Position numbers and translations under genes: made by a program. The notes beneath the pieces are model-generated. The model was not told the DNA's origin. It did not search any database and saw only the letters and a list, made by a program, of their open reading frames with translations. A stretch of DNA of 64,000 bases. Source: Marchantia polymorpha subsp. ruderalis. Taxonomy: Eukaryota > Streptophyta > Marchantiopsida > Marchantiales > Marchantiaceae. The stretch is taken from positions 12,668,001 to 12,732,000 of the forward strand of contig AP031357.1 in NCBI GenBank assembly GCA_037833965.1, in the 5' to 3' direction. Positions 1 to 11,800 of this stretch are shown here, in pieces. Positions within the stretch are counted from its first letter, which is position 1. Each line of letters opens with the position of its first letter.

Positions 1-2400
1 AAGCCAAGATCCACATGCAGCTAGTTTGCAATTCATAGAACTACTCAAAAACTCTGCGTCTAAGTTCTTTCTATGACATAGCAATAGAAAGACTAAAGGA
101 CTACCTTGTAACGGGTGGTTTGACTTTGATTGCAAGCTAGCAAGGGCAAGAGCAGTTGATAGATCTTTGGATCCCCAAAGCAGACTTCTTTTTACAAAGA
201 TGTACAAACAGATGATAAAGTCCAAGAAAATAGCTTTCTTGATACAAAAACATGCATCTTTGACCAAAGAGCTGATGCAAGATCCTAAGTCTTTTTAGAG
301 AAGATTAGCAATACCAATTGCAAAACAATCTTTAGATCCAGAATCTTTGTTAGCTTTTGCTGAAAAGCTTTATTTTTACCAAAAGCTAGATCTATGCCAA
401 AATGCGAAGCAGCACCTGGTTTGTTCTTTGAAGAGGAGGTGAAAACTGTACTTAGAAGTGTAGCAAACGGCAAAGGTGAAGATTTGAATGGCTTGTGCGT
501 TGAGCTTCTCAAGTGGGGAGATAATATTGTATCATTCCTTACCAAAGCTTTAAAAGATGCTTTTTCTACAATTTTTTTCAAACTTGGTCACCACGGAAGA
601 TTCTTCCTATCCACAAATCCGGAAGCAAAAACGTGGCGACGAACTACCGAACTATCATGGTGAGAAGTGTTTTCGCAAAGTTGTTTGGATAGTTGTTGGA
701 ATCAAAGTTGAATACTTGGACAGAGAGTTTGCAGAAAAGATCGCGAATGCAAGCTGATTTCCGCCCAACATACAACGCTATCGAGCAAATTCTGGTTCTG
801 CATGTATTATGGAAAAAATCTAAAGGTAACGGTAAAGCTCTATTTTGTACCTTCATAGATTTCAAAAATCTTTTGACACGGTGTCTTGAAAGCTTTTGTG
901 GGAAAGGTTACAAAACATAGGAGTACCGTCACATCTCATGGGAGCAATGACCACGTTATACAACTCAGATCGGGCCAAGATCAACGTTTCTCAACCAAGA
1001 AAAATTATGAGTACTATTGGAGTCATTCAAGGTTGTACTCTCTTTCCAACTTTATTTGGAATTTTCATAGATGATATAGGAAGATGGTTAGACGAAAGTG
1101 ATAGTGAAGGTATCAAGCTTGGAAACTCTACTATCAAAGCTATATTGTACGGAGATGATATTGTCCTATTAGCACGTGATGCTATTAGTTTACAAAAACA
1201 TTTGAACACATTAGCAAACTTCTGTACTGAGATGAAATGGAGATCAACTTGGAGAAATAAAAAATTATCATAGTTGGTACTAGATCCAAATTTTTTTTCC
1301 GGTACAAAGAACTAGAGTTAGAACAAGTGAAGGTTTACAAATGCTTAGGCATTGATTTCTCTCATGACTACAATTGGTCACATTGTGTGCAAAAGAGAGT
1401 AGAAGCGGGTTACAAAGCTCTCTATTCACTTTTAAATAGATGTAGGATATCTCATCTTGTATCCTGGGAACTTCGGAAGTTTTTATTTAAAACTCTAGTG
1501 TTGCTAGTGATTTTATACGGCATCCAAGTATGGAGCACTGGTTGTAAAAGTACAGGTTGGGAGTGTCTAGAAAAGATTCAGAAGATATTCCTGCAAGAAG
1601 AACTTGAGTTGAGAATCAAACCCACTATGTCATCCTAATGGCACAAACAGTTTTTCTTCCTGTAGAGATTGAAGCTCTCTATCTGAACATCAACTACATT
1701 GCACGGGTAAAATCTCTAAATCCTTCTCGACTTGCTCATCAAGCTTTACAAAACATCCATTCCGAAGGATGGTTCTCAAATGTGGCGGTTTGGTCTTGAA
1801 GATGGAACATGGAGGAACGATACTAGGACTTGCAACCATTGGTGCTCCGTCAATATCTACTAGAAAAGACTCTCAATTTTCTTTGGAGTAGATCCGGCAC
1901 CAAAATGAAAATCTACAGACATCATCTAAATCCTATGCTTGTTTACTGTCAATAAGGATATTTACTTGCTAGTATTTCTACTTTTTTATGTCATATTATT
2001 GCACGGCACAAAACTGATTTCACAGTTTACATATTGAGGAAGAACGGTGGCATAACATTGAAACAAGTGAACGTTTCTGCACTGTATGCGAGAGTAGGGG
2101 ATATAGAGGATGAAGAACATGTGTTTTTTTATTTTTTCTAGATGTAGGGAGATTAGAACGGCTCATAAGATTGTTGTAACAAAATTTTATTCTTTACTTC
2201 AACTCGAGCCTTACGCTTTTGGTTGCTACTTTAGAGATGTCATCAATCTTCGCTCTGCTGCTCTTCCTGCTTTAGAGGGAGTGCTCCCCTTGGTTTTGAC
2301 TGGTTGATTGTTTTGTGTTTTTTGAGCCTTTTGACCCTTCGGATCCCTTGGGCTTGATTTATTACCATTAACATTATATCCTTCGGTCACCAACATAGAA
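1..2400 (+). mobile_element. LINE (non-LTR) retrotransposon, 3' part, degenerate
   Basis: The window opens inside the second ORF of a LINE. The first bases read as the stretch just before a LINE reverse transcriptase, followed by RT, the thumb/connection region and a Cys-His C-terminal motif. The element therefore runs off the left edge. The 3' end is set loosely at about 2.3-2.4 kb, where coding similarity stops after the last readable frame (stop at 2305-2307). No poly-A tail or target-site duplication could be fixed. The reading frame changes several times, so the copy is dead. The assignment rests on the order of RT motifs typical of plant LINEs. Confidence 0.9.
394..2307 (+). pseudogene. 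LINE ORF2 reverse transcriptase, frameshifted
   Basis: The remains lie in successive frames. 394-663 holds the N-terminal RT region (EEEVKTVLRSVANGKGEDLNG). 896-1273 holds the palm, with GVIQGC...LFGIFIDD and the catalytic YGDDIVLLA motif. 1327-1638 holds the region after the palm (YKCLGIDFS, KRVEAGYKALY, ILYGIQVW). 1627-1797 continues it in another frame up to a stop. 2072-2121 encodes a Cys-x2-Cys...His motif (CTVCESRGDIEDEEHV) typical of the ORF2 C-terminus. Stops and frame changes separate these blocks, so no full protein can be made. Most LINEs carry Y-A-D-D here and this copy has Y-G-D-D, which may be a family trait or a mutation. Confidence 0.88.
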
Positions 2401-4270
2401 CTAGATAATAATCATGACATTTTGTTGATTGGATCTGATCTCCTATTGACTTGCTCTATCATGCAAGGACCTATTATGGCCACTTCGGGAGGAGAATACA
2501 CACAACTCGTTACTCTTGAGCAAGGCAATCTACGCGCGTTATTAGGATTAATTGACATACGTTGACGAGATATGTGAACATGGAGAAACCTTCAACACAT
2601 TTTTATTCCAAGCTCGAGGGGAATGAAATGAAGCTTGAGATACGAGGGAATAAATTTGTTTGAAAGATGGTATGAGTATCTTATTGATCAGTCAATATTT
2701 CTTCGAAAGTATATGACCGTCTTGTATTCCTGTCAAATAGAATTACTACTGAGATTCAAAAAATTTTCACGAAAAATCAAGTTTCACGTTTTTATGTAAA
2801 TAGGGGAATGTTAAAACGACCATCATCTTCATAAAAATGAATTTTCGTCATTGGTAGTGTCTAACAGGTGAGACCATCACGATTATACTGCAAATCGAGG
2901 CACACCATTTCCACGGAAAAATTGAGCTCATGAAAATTCACGAGAAACCAACGTGACTCTGAACCAGCGGAGTCGCCGCTGGTTCCACGGACAGACAATT
3001 TCGCCCCCAATTCTGACTAAAAAAGGTTATAGTAGCCTCAGGTCCCCCATGTGTAAAAGTTTCTGTCCGCAGTTTCGATCTCTTTCGTGACAAGCTCATC
3101 TTTTAACTTCATCGCTAACTCCTTCATAAGGGTTTCTCTTCTCTTCACAGCCTGCACGTTCATTACAAAACTCATGCGTTGGTCGGCGTCCCTTCCCTAG
3201 GTAAGTGATTCGTGAAGTCCATGTGTTCTTCATAATTAACACACGTTGGTACAACTTGCACGAAGAAAACCTAGTAACAAACCCTCATTGCCTCTAAGGT
3301 CGGTTGTCTCGGAGGGTACATTTTAGGATAGTATTTCACAGCAACACCAAACCGCTGGACCACCGGATTCAATATCATTCTTTGCGTCGTGGGGGAAATA
3401 ATCGAGAGCTGCTTGAATATACCTCAGCATCTTGGGGGTTCGTGGGTTTTGCAAAAGACTCCCGCTTTAGATACTGCTGCAAATACGGGTTGCTTCTCCT
3501 ATTCTCTAAATAATCTGTAGCCCGGGGCTTTTTCTCTCTGTCTACTGCAAAGAAAAGTGAAGAGAGCAAGGTGCAACACCGTTTAGCAAGATACCGTGTG
3601 AGTATGGTCTATTAGCGTCCACACTCAGCTTATAACTCTCAAAAGACTAGATATTACAAGGCCGCATAAGCCGCAGGGCAGAAGAACACATCGTGAGCTG
3701 TGTAGTGGTGCGCCTGAAACATGAGCCTCATGAAACTGAAGCCCAGTAACTGAAGGTATTTAAATAGAGATCCAGCCAGGTGGTCGTTGATGTAGGATTT
3801 CCTATTAAATAGACTTGACATCAGAATCGGGATCGTACAGATGGCTTGATGCACATGGCCTTGAATCACACCTTTCTTTTGAGAACAAATGTGGTGACGT
3901 ACCACCTGGTCTCTGCGCTTGGTGACCGAAGCTCCTTCACTATTTTGGTCAAGCTGCCCAGTTCGCATCACAGTGTACAAAATCACAATGGGCTCAGAAT
4001 GGCATCTCTCATCACATGAAACATCATCATTAGCCGAGTACATGTGATACAAAATCCTTGAAACCTTGAGCAACCTTCAAAAGAGTGTGTCAACTAGTAA
4101 AAACCCACAATTGGCTTCTAGTAGAATTTAGCAACATGTCAAAGTTGCTAGATCAACGAGTGTTCAACAAATCCTACAATCGTAACCCTTTGCATCCACA
4201 AACGCCATAGCAGGTTAGAGCAAAGAACCTTAGCCTTCCTCTTGTAGGTGGAGCTCTTTCTCTACTTTAC
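2401..4270. other. Intergenic, no supported gene
   Basis: I see no convincing gene here. It holds one perfect short hairpin (2961-2985) and short open frames, the longest on the - strand between 3654 and 4073 with no ATG at its head. Part of the right side may be 3' exons or the 3' untranslated region of the CFAP36-like gene to the right, because a strong splice donor (CAG|GTAAAG) at 4271/4270 implies at least one more exon below 4270. I could not place that exon. A stretch at 3410-3470 on the - strand is flanked by plausible splice sites and is one candidate. Confidence 0.5.
2961..2985. repeat. Perfect hairpin, 10-bp arms
   Basis: GAACCAGCGG and its exact reverse complement CCGCTGGTTC are separated by five bases (AGTCG). 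The arms are GC-rich in an AT-rich neighbourhood. No downstream T-run or gene end makes it a clear terminator. Confidence 0.8.
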
Positions 4271-7200
4271 CTGATATCGAGGCTGGGGTTCAATTGTGAA
4301 GTCACCCACATCGTTTATGTGTGGTTTCGTGGAAACGAGCGGAATCACATTCGGGGACTGCTCTGCTGCTGGAGGAAATTCAGCTCGGATTCCATGATTG
4401 TAAGCTACAATAGAGGCTTCTGCTTTTGGGCTATTATAACAGGCGGCGACCTTGGCGTGTTCAGCTTTAGGTGCTTTCTCGGTCTTGGGAATGTCTTTCT
4501 CCTCTTTAGTCAATGAGAGCCTTCCTACATCAAAGTCATTACTAACTCAGAAACTATTATTAAGGCTGGTTATGTGCAAAATGCGTGTTGTGCTGTGCCT
4601 ACACAGAATGATGATTTCACTTCAAATTCCGGCAATAAATATCCTGCCGATCTGCGTTCGGTGAAATGGCATAGTCAAGTTATCGACATTCTCCGACACG
4701 TTTGGTGCAAATCTGGTGTAACTAGCAAAGGATGGAACGGAGACTAGATTCTGAAAGAACGTCAGGAATGAAAGAAACATACATGAATGGGTTTTGCTGT
4801 AACGCGGCTTTCTTATCGACCTGCTCCTGAACCACAGATTGCATCAGACTTAAGGTGCTAGAGAAACACAACTGACGTGGACGAAGGGGCGATGTCAATT
4901 CTTTGACGAAAGGTCGTCATTAATTCTTAATCGCAAACGATAATGAAAAATCATGTTTAGTTACATTACTATACTTGACATCGGCTGAGGCCGTAACAAA
5001 CATGAAATACGAGAACCGGACGTTCATTGCAGCAGACGCACAACGAATGGATACAACCCTGGGACAGTATGATCCAACACGGTGCTCGCGTCTACTCATC
5101 GACTTTATAGACCCCAATGATTTCTTATTGTCCTCCTGCTTTTTCATCTGCGATTAGCCGGCCTTATATCCACTTTACTTCCATATATCATCTTCTCTCT
5201 ATGTGCTGTTTTAGTGTTCGCTTGTTCTTCCAACAGTGTCCTAGTTGACAGTCTCGCGCACTGTCCAAGAGACATGAACCCGAGAAAGGGCAGGTGGATA
5301 GAAGAAATGCTTCGATCTCTTGGGGTAGATTCTCTGTTTCTTGTAAAGTTTTACGGGTCTATTTTCCTCCCCAGGCGTAGCAACATTTTTCACTGAATCA
5401 ATGCCAACCGATACCATAACCGTTACTCTGAGCTACCAATTCCCTGTCAATTTTAAACAGAAAATACGGTTCAAGTTATGGGAACCTAAAACGAATTTCA
5501 ACATTGTACATAAAAGAGCTAAGAAAAAAACCTTCTGTAGTTCTAAAGGTCGATAACAAAGCTCTATAACTTCATCCAGATCATTGACCCGTGTGATGTT
5601 CAGACCTGCGAACGCAGATTGCCACAAGAAAACGGGTCACCTTAGACTAGGATCAACTGCAACTTGGAAGGACTATAGCTGTGAGTTGGCATGTAACACA
5701 GTTCCGGAACTCCTTCAAGCTTTTTTTAAGAAAAAGAAGATTCAATAGGTTCGTCACCTGATTCATCACAATTATCGCATGTTCACCAAACCTTCCTTTT
5801 AATGGTTTACGAAAAGGAAATGCAATCATAACAGACTTTATGACATATCCAGACTTCAAAATACGCAGGGATCACACATTGAGTGAAATCAATGTGCGCA
5901 CAACCCGCATATACATTGCATAGACCAAAATAACCACAAGTTCACTGGAAGAACCACAAGTTAGGTTAGAAACTGGTAAATCAGAACTTCAAGCGTTCTG
6001 CACAAGGATAGAGCTCTTCCCTGGTGCTGTTATTGCATGTAACCGTCCACGGCATTTCACAAGACATTATGACTTCGAAGGCACAAAATTTTTTAGAGAC
6101 AACATTTATTAGTCAAGGTGTCGAGGTAGCTAAGTAGAAAAACCAAGAATTCTTGTCGAGAGTTCCTCTTGAGAAAAGTGAGGTCAGGCAAACTCGGGTC
6201 AAGCTGGTAGGTGGCTCTTACGCAAGAGGCATCGTTTGCTAGAGATGAAGAAGGAGAACTGATACTGTAAGCCTACAGATAACCAGATTAAATACGGAAA
6301 CAATACGGAAACAAGAATTATCAAGACATGAGTTCATGTACTGGCAATCAGAACAGAAATCAGCTGCACTGCGAAGTACATCAAGAGCCAAACGTCCATC
6401 TACGCGTCCCCGCTGGTAAAAATGGTGGTATTATCATGCAAACTGATTTCCACAGAATAACAATAGCTTCCTTATTCACCTTCAAGAAGTTCCAGATCCA
6501 TAGGTTCGTAGATACAATCCTCATCATCTAGCTGGCTGTTCCGCTTCAACATCATGTCCTGTACGATAAGCGTTGAATAGGATGGTGCACTATTTAAAAC
6601 TGAGAAAGCACGACATCATTTAGAATGACAAAGTCTGGTAAGAGAAAGGAATTACTCCCAACACTGTGCACACTTCAACTTGTTAAACAGAAACCAATGA
6701 TATTTGTGTAATTATCATCACAGAAGATTGCAAAACAGGGGATTGAAGTTCGGGTGACTGGATTAGGAGTAGGGCCGATAATTGTATACACAACGGGAAA
6801 GCATGTGTACTGCTTAATATAATTGAAGCATGCAGAAGAGCAAGATGCTTGAATAAAAGGACAAAGTGTCGCTGGGAGTACCTTAAAAAGGCCAAAATCA
6901 TCAACAGTCAATATAGATTTCACAAGGGTGTCGTAAGCCTCTTCATTTATGTGCCTGGAAATTCATTGCTACGTCAGTCAAAAGAGCTTCTTATGCTGAT
7001 AAAAAGCGTCGGACTTGGCTACTGAATAAAAGAAACAAGGAACTACGACGAGGAACTGCATCTCTAATGTGCAACACCCAGTCTGCAGAACTCCCAGCGT
7101 TTGAAAGCAACAGTATGATTGCTTTGAAACTGATACAAGATCACGCAACTCACTATACGTCCAATGATCAGACTCACAACCTCTGAGAAGAGCCCTATAG

Positions 7201-7952
7201 GTGCTGAGGTATAAAACTAATTGTGAGTGAGGTCCTAGAATTGAAGAAACTCAGTAATTCTCTAAGTCAGGAGCTTCACGCTTTGAGACACGGAGATGCA
7301 CTTCAAAACGCGATACTTCGATTTCACATGTATAGAACGACCACATACCCTGGCTTCAAAGTATTTGTATCAAACTTCTTTTAGGTGAACGTCACATCTA
7401 AATACCCTCTCTTGGGACATTCACTGCTTGTAAGGATGAGAGATCTCTAGCGGACAGACCTGGCAAGGTTCTGTACAAACTCGTGCACAGGAACGTCCAA
7501 AGAAGCAAGGTAGTCACTTATGAGACCGTCAACAAGCTGCTTGAAGGTACCATGGATCTGTCACAGACTCACAAATATTATCTCATCTTACTGTCTTCCA
7601 CAGGTAATACATACATACTCATCAACGACTATCAGAGAGAAAATAAATCATCATCTTTAGTGGTTCTTCTTTATGTGTGATGATGAATGATGAATTTCAC
7701 AAGTTTCAGATGATGAGAAACCAGTGCAAACAAGTACGTCACTTCGATACAGCTAATTCGGATGAATTACACAAAGTTTAGGACGAGAATCACAACTGTG
7801 TACTCGAGCTTGTTTGCCTCCTTGTCTTCAAACACAGAACAATTTTCATCGATGAATTCCAGCAGCGGCTGTAAGTACGAGGGGCTTTGGATGAACCTGG
7901 ATACTGCATCTGACATCCAGTCCATCGACATCTCGGCACAATCAAGGTTCAT
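4271..7952 (-). CDS. CFAP36: CFAP36-like protein, BART domain (3' exons tentative)
   Basis: The first four coding exons join in frame with GT-AG introns: 7952-7794, 7557-7460, 6954-6882 and 6558-6480. The order of matches fits the BART domain of CFAP36/CCDC104: a DAVSRFIQSPSYLQPLLEFI helix, an acidic ENCSVFEDKE stretch, KLEYT, FKQLVDGLISDYLASL, LTVDDFGLFK and a basic MMLKRN. Family knowledge: BART domains bind ARL-type small GTPases (ARL3 in animals), and CFAP36 sits in cilia. Further exons are less sure: a Gln/Lys-rich piece (4857-4783) and a Lys/Glu/Pro-rich piece (4524-4271, ending at CAG|GTAAAG), which join in phase if the second begins at the AAG| acceptor. The true stop was not found. 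The start is the first in-frame ATG after an upstream stop, but an unseen 5' exon is possible. Seed plants lack motile sperm, so the gene points to a bryophyte, lycophyte or fern. Confidence 0.8.
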
Positions 7953-8390
7953 CAAAAGTTCTTCGTATTCACGATAATAATCCACCTCGCAGGAACCTAA
8001 TCATCCCCATACCGATAAATCATCCAACTGGGCTTCTACTTCTGCTCTTCCTTCCAACCATTCCCCGATGGACACCTTATGAAAGGTCCCGACCCACCCA
8101 CAGCAATAGCTAACCGCGTTGTGCTTCACGCAACACACAACACCGCGTATTGAAAATTTTTAAATGCAACCATCCGAACTGTCAATTCCTGTAACTGCTA
8201 TTCCGCGAGCGATTCCTTCTCACTAACTCAAATCCCATAATTCTTCCCAAAATACCATCTCATCTCAACATTCCAGTTCTGTATTCACATAAACTACAAA
8301 GTTCAATTGCTCACAATCCTCTCAACTAAAATAAAAAACGATTCCCGGTTGTCTTCGTGCAGAGGCAACTAATCACCGATTCCTGAGGCC
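7953..8390. promoter_or_regulatory. Shared upstream region of the CFAP36-like and CCT7 genes
   Basis: The two genes point away from each other, with 928 bp between their canonical start codons. This AC-rich, T-rich part carries no gene and must hold both promoters or most of them. I see no clear TATA box in a decisive place. The 5' leader of CCT7 probably begins near 8.35-8.5 kb. Confidence 0.6.
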
Positions 8391-8552
8391 ATGGAATTAA
8401 TTCTCCCGATTCAACCCCCAGGCCCCCAGGTGCTGATTGCTCCCTTGCCTTCATCCTCTGTCCCCGGACTCATTTCCTTCCCTTACCTGTTCTGCCCATC
8501 GACCACGGAACAAACCCTAAGCTCGATGTCAACTGCATTCTACCCTTACGCG
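8391..8552 (+). other. CCT7: Probable 5' leader exon of CCT7, open in frame
   Basis: A strong donor (GCG|GTGAGT) ends this stretch at 8552, and a good acceptor (TCTTGCAG|CTG) sits at 8868/8869, 12 bases before the canonical CCT7 ATG. That suggests a leader intron of 316 bases. The leader contains ATG 8391 in a good context (GCCATGG) and stays open for 54 codons up to the donor. Splicing joins it in frame to the CCT7 start, so a protein with 58 extra residues is possible. If transcription starts downstream of 8391 it is plain 5' UTR. It also carries a telo-box. Confidence 0.5.
8512..8520 (+). promoter_or_regulatory. Telo-box AAACCCTAA
   Basis: This is a perfect AAACCCTAA motif. In plants such motifs are common just around the transcription start of genes for translation and growth in dividing cells. 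Its position in the presumed leader of CCT7 fits that pattern. Confidence 0.6.
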
Positions 8553-8880
8553 GTGAGTGATCATTTACCTACTGTCGTATAGTCTGATATTTGCGTCCGT
8601 CATTTTGCCGTAGATTTTGATCGAAAGGTTCAGAACAGCGTTCAGGAAGGACATCCGGTGGTGACGAAGATCTTTCCTGCTGCCGGTTTTCGGGGGCTCC
8701 TGGAAGAGTTCGAGCGCGGGCTTTCTTGCTTCTTGTCCATCGAAGAGCACGGGAAGGAAGGATTGTATGACAGAGCGAGAGAGAAGAGGAGCAGGAAGAC
8801 ATCGATCGGTTGCTGAGCGAGTTTTGTTGTCGTAGAGCTTCGGAAGGCTTGTGGTGCTCGTCTTGCAGCTGTTGAAGATC

Positions 8881-11800
8881 ATGTCTAATATGTTGGTGAG
8901 TGTCTGTATTAGTGACGTTTGGCTACGTTCTGTGGGTTGAAAGCCAGGTTTGCCGCCCAAGCGTTGAGGGATCAGAGACCTACTTGATTTGAAAATGACG
9001 TAGAAATGTGTGGGATTCGGGTTCGAGTGCGGTGTATGGAGGCGACTGGAATCTGAGGAGAAGTTTCGTTTTAAAAATTTTCTGCATTTTGCAGCTAGTT
9101 TTGATCGGGATGGAAAATCTTTCGCGTGTGTTCGACGACAGCACCGCTCTTGATTCTTTTATCGATAAGTCATGTTGCGGATCGTGAGGCTCAATGTGAG
9201 AATAACATTTTTGTCTCGTGGATGATCGGGTGATATGAGCAGCAACCGCAGATTATTCTCCTGAAGGAGGGAACAGATACCTCTCAAGGAAAGCCTCAGC
9301 TCATCAGCAACATCAATGCCTGTATGGCTGTTGTGGATGCCGTGCGCACTACTCTGGGGCCCCGCGGCATGGACAAATTGATCCACGGTGATAAAGGCGT
9401 AACAATATCGAATGATGGAGCCACTATCATGAAGCTTCTCGACATTGTGCATCCTGCAGCGAAGATTCTTGTGGACATAGCTAAATCGCAAGACTCTGAG
9501 GTTCGCACATGTGCTCGGAGAACTCCTCAACCTCGATCTCTGCTTTAAGCCTGTGTTAATTGCTAGGATTTCTCTGTCAAATTGCCTTCCTCCCCAAGAC
9601 TCCGCATTCGGTTAAGGCCATTATCGAATAACTAACCGAATGTGGACATTTCAATTCGGAAGTTCCTGATGAATGTTTGTAGATTCGAAGTTTCTGTATA
9701 GGGTTTTATCTGCAAGATTCGTCACACAGCTTCTCGTGATCTTGGATCTGACCAAAAGCACGAACTTTCATTGTTTATGTACCGCGGATAGTTTTTTCTT
9801 ATTGGAACTTACAGTTCAAAGTCACTGGGATGTGTTGTGTTCCAGGTTGGTGATGGGACTACCACCGTTGTTCTGCTGGCTGGAGAGTTTTTGCGGGAAG
9901 CAAAGCCTTTTGTTGAAGATGGGGTCCATCCCCAGCTGATCATTCGCAGTTTTCGGGCCGCCGTCCAGCTGGTACAAACCTTTGGGATGTGCACCAGATT
10001 ACTTCGTTGCTCCACACACTGGAAAAGTTGATTTCGATGTGCCTGAAAGATTGGAAAACCTGATGCTCCGTAGCCCGCAATATGTACTAAATTAATATCG
10101 ACTTTCTCTGTGCAGGCTGTCCAGAAGATCAAAGAGCTTGCAATATCCATTGAAGGCAAAAGCCTGGAAGAGAAGAAGTCCTTGTTGGAAAGATGTGCAG
10201 CAACTACTTTGAGCTCGAAACTTGTAGGAGGAGAGAAAGAATTTTTTGCCAAGATGGTTGTTGATGCCGTCACTCAACTTGGTGAGGAGAGTCGTTTAAG
10301 TATGTTGGGAATTAAGAAGGTAATGTACAGGTCAACGAAGTAACATGCCCTTCTGTCCCCTTTCCTTCTTGTTACACACTTTTTTCTTCACCTCAGTTGC
10401 AGTGCATCTTAGCATTGGATGACGTTATCGAATTAATTTTCTGGCTGTTTCTTTATAGGAAACTGAGAATAAGGTTGTAGATGAAGTCTTCAAATTAATG
10501 CTCACCGTCTAGTTTGATGCTTTACTGCCACCTAGTGCTAGCGAAGATTGAGGATCTCCTTCTGTATACGTGTACTGAAGGAGACTAAGTCTCCTCCCGA
10601 TTATGCTGTAATTGTAGTATTATTAAGCTAGTTCGCTGACATGCAGGTCCAAGGTGGTACCATGCGCGATTCCTTCCTTGTCAACGGTGTGGCTTTTAAG
10701 AAAACTTTTTCTTACGCTGGTTTCGAGCAGCAGCCTAAGAGCTTCGACAACCCGAAAATTTTGTTGTTGAATTTGGAGTTAGAGCTGAAATCCGAGAAGG
10801 AAAATGCGGAAGTCAGGTGCACCTTCGCCTACTCAAACTGCGAGTTTTTTCATGCTTAGACCTTCATTCTTTTGCCCACTAATTTACCACCGATGCACTT
10901 CAAGATCCTGTTTTTTCATATCGAGCTCCACCGAGGTTACAGCTACCTGATGATGTGGCTTTCATCCCCAGGTTATCGGATCCTACTCAATATCAGTCTA
11001 TAGTCGATGCCGAATGGAACATCATTTACGATAAGCTTGATAAATGTGTGAAGAGCGGTGCTAAGATAGTGTTGTCACGTCTGGCAATCGGAGACTTGGC
11101 AACTCAGGTGAGCTTTGTCTAGGCTCTTGATCGTACCATCTCATGACGCTTCGTGTCAATTTATCATTGGGGGTCAAATTAAAGATGCGGTAAGTCTTTT
11201 ACCTCTTTTCTTCTGACTTTTACAACGTGTTTGATACAGTACTTCGCCGACAGAGACGTCTTCTGCGCCGGGCGTGTCATGGAAGAAGATCTACACCGGG
11301 TTGCCAGTGCTACCGGTGGTGCTGTGCAAACCACTGTCAACAATGTCGTTCCTGAGGTGAGCTGCTCAATTTTGACAATTTTATTCAAAATTCCGTTCGT
11401 TAGATTTTATTTTTCTCACTTCGCTCACAAGTAGCGGTCTGCTCTATGTCGTTCGAACAAGAACTTGCAAAGTTTTTTGCTTCACCAAGTCTGAGTACCG
11501 TATTATTCGTTATGTCGTTGCAAAGGTACTTGGTATATGTGAGAGGTTCGAGGAGAAGCAAGTCGGCAACGAAAGGTTTAACATCTTCAGTGGGTGTCCC
11601 GCGGGGCATACGGCCACAATCGTCCTACGAGGTGGTGCAGATCAGGTACGAGAACCCGAGCAATGAGTAGTCGTTTTCCTTGCTTGAAGGAAAGGCGCTG
11701 ACTCTAGTTTGTCCAATAGAATACGAACTGATTTCCCGGCTGATGCGTTATGTGTTGTGTTGTTTCCTTTCTCATCTTCTGCTTTCTTCTCTTATTTAGT

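Noticed and set aside
8565-8960. 131-residue ORF on the - strand opposite the CCT7 leader intron
   Set aside because: It overlaps the leader intron and first coding exon of CCT7 and has no ATG context or motif. It is best seen as a shadow in GC-richer DNA.
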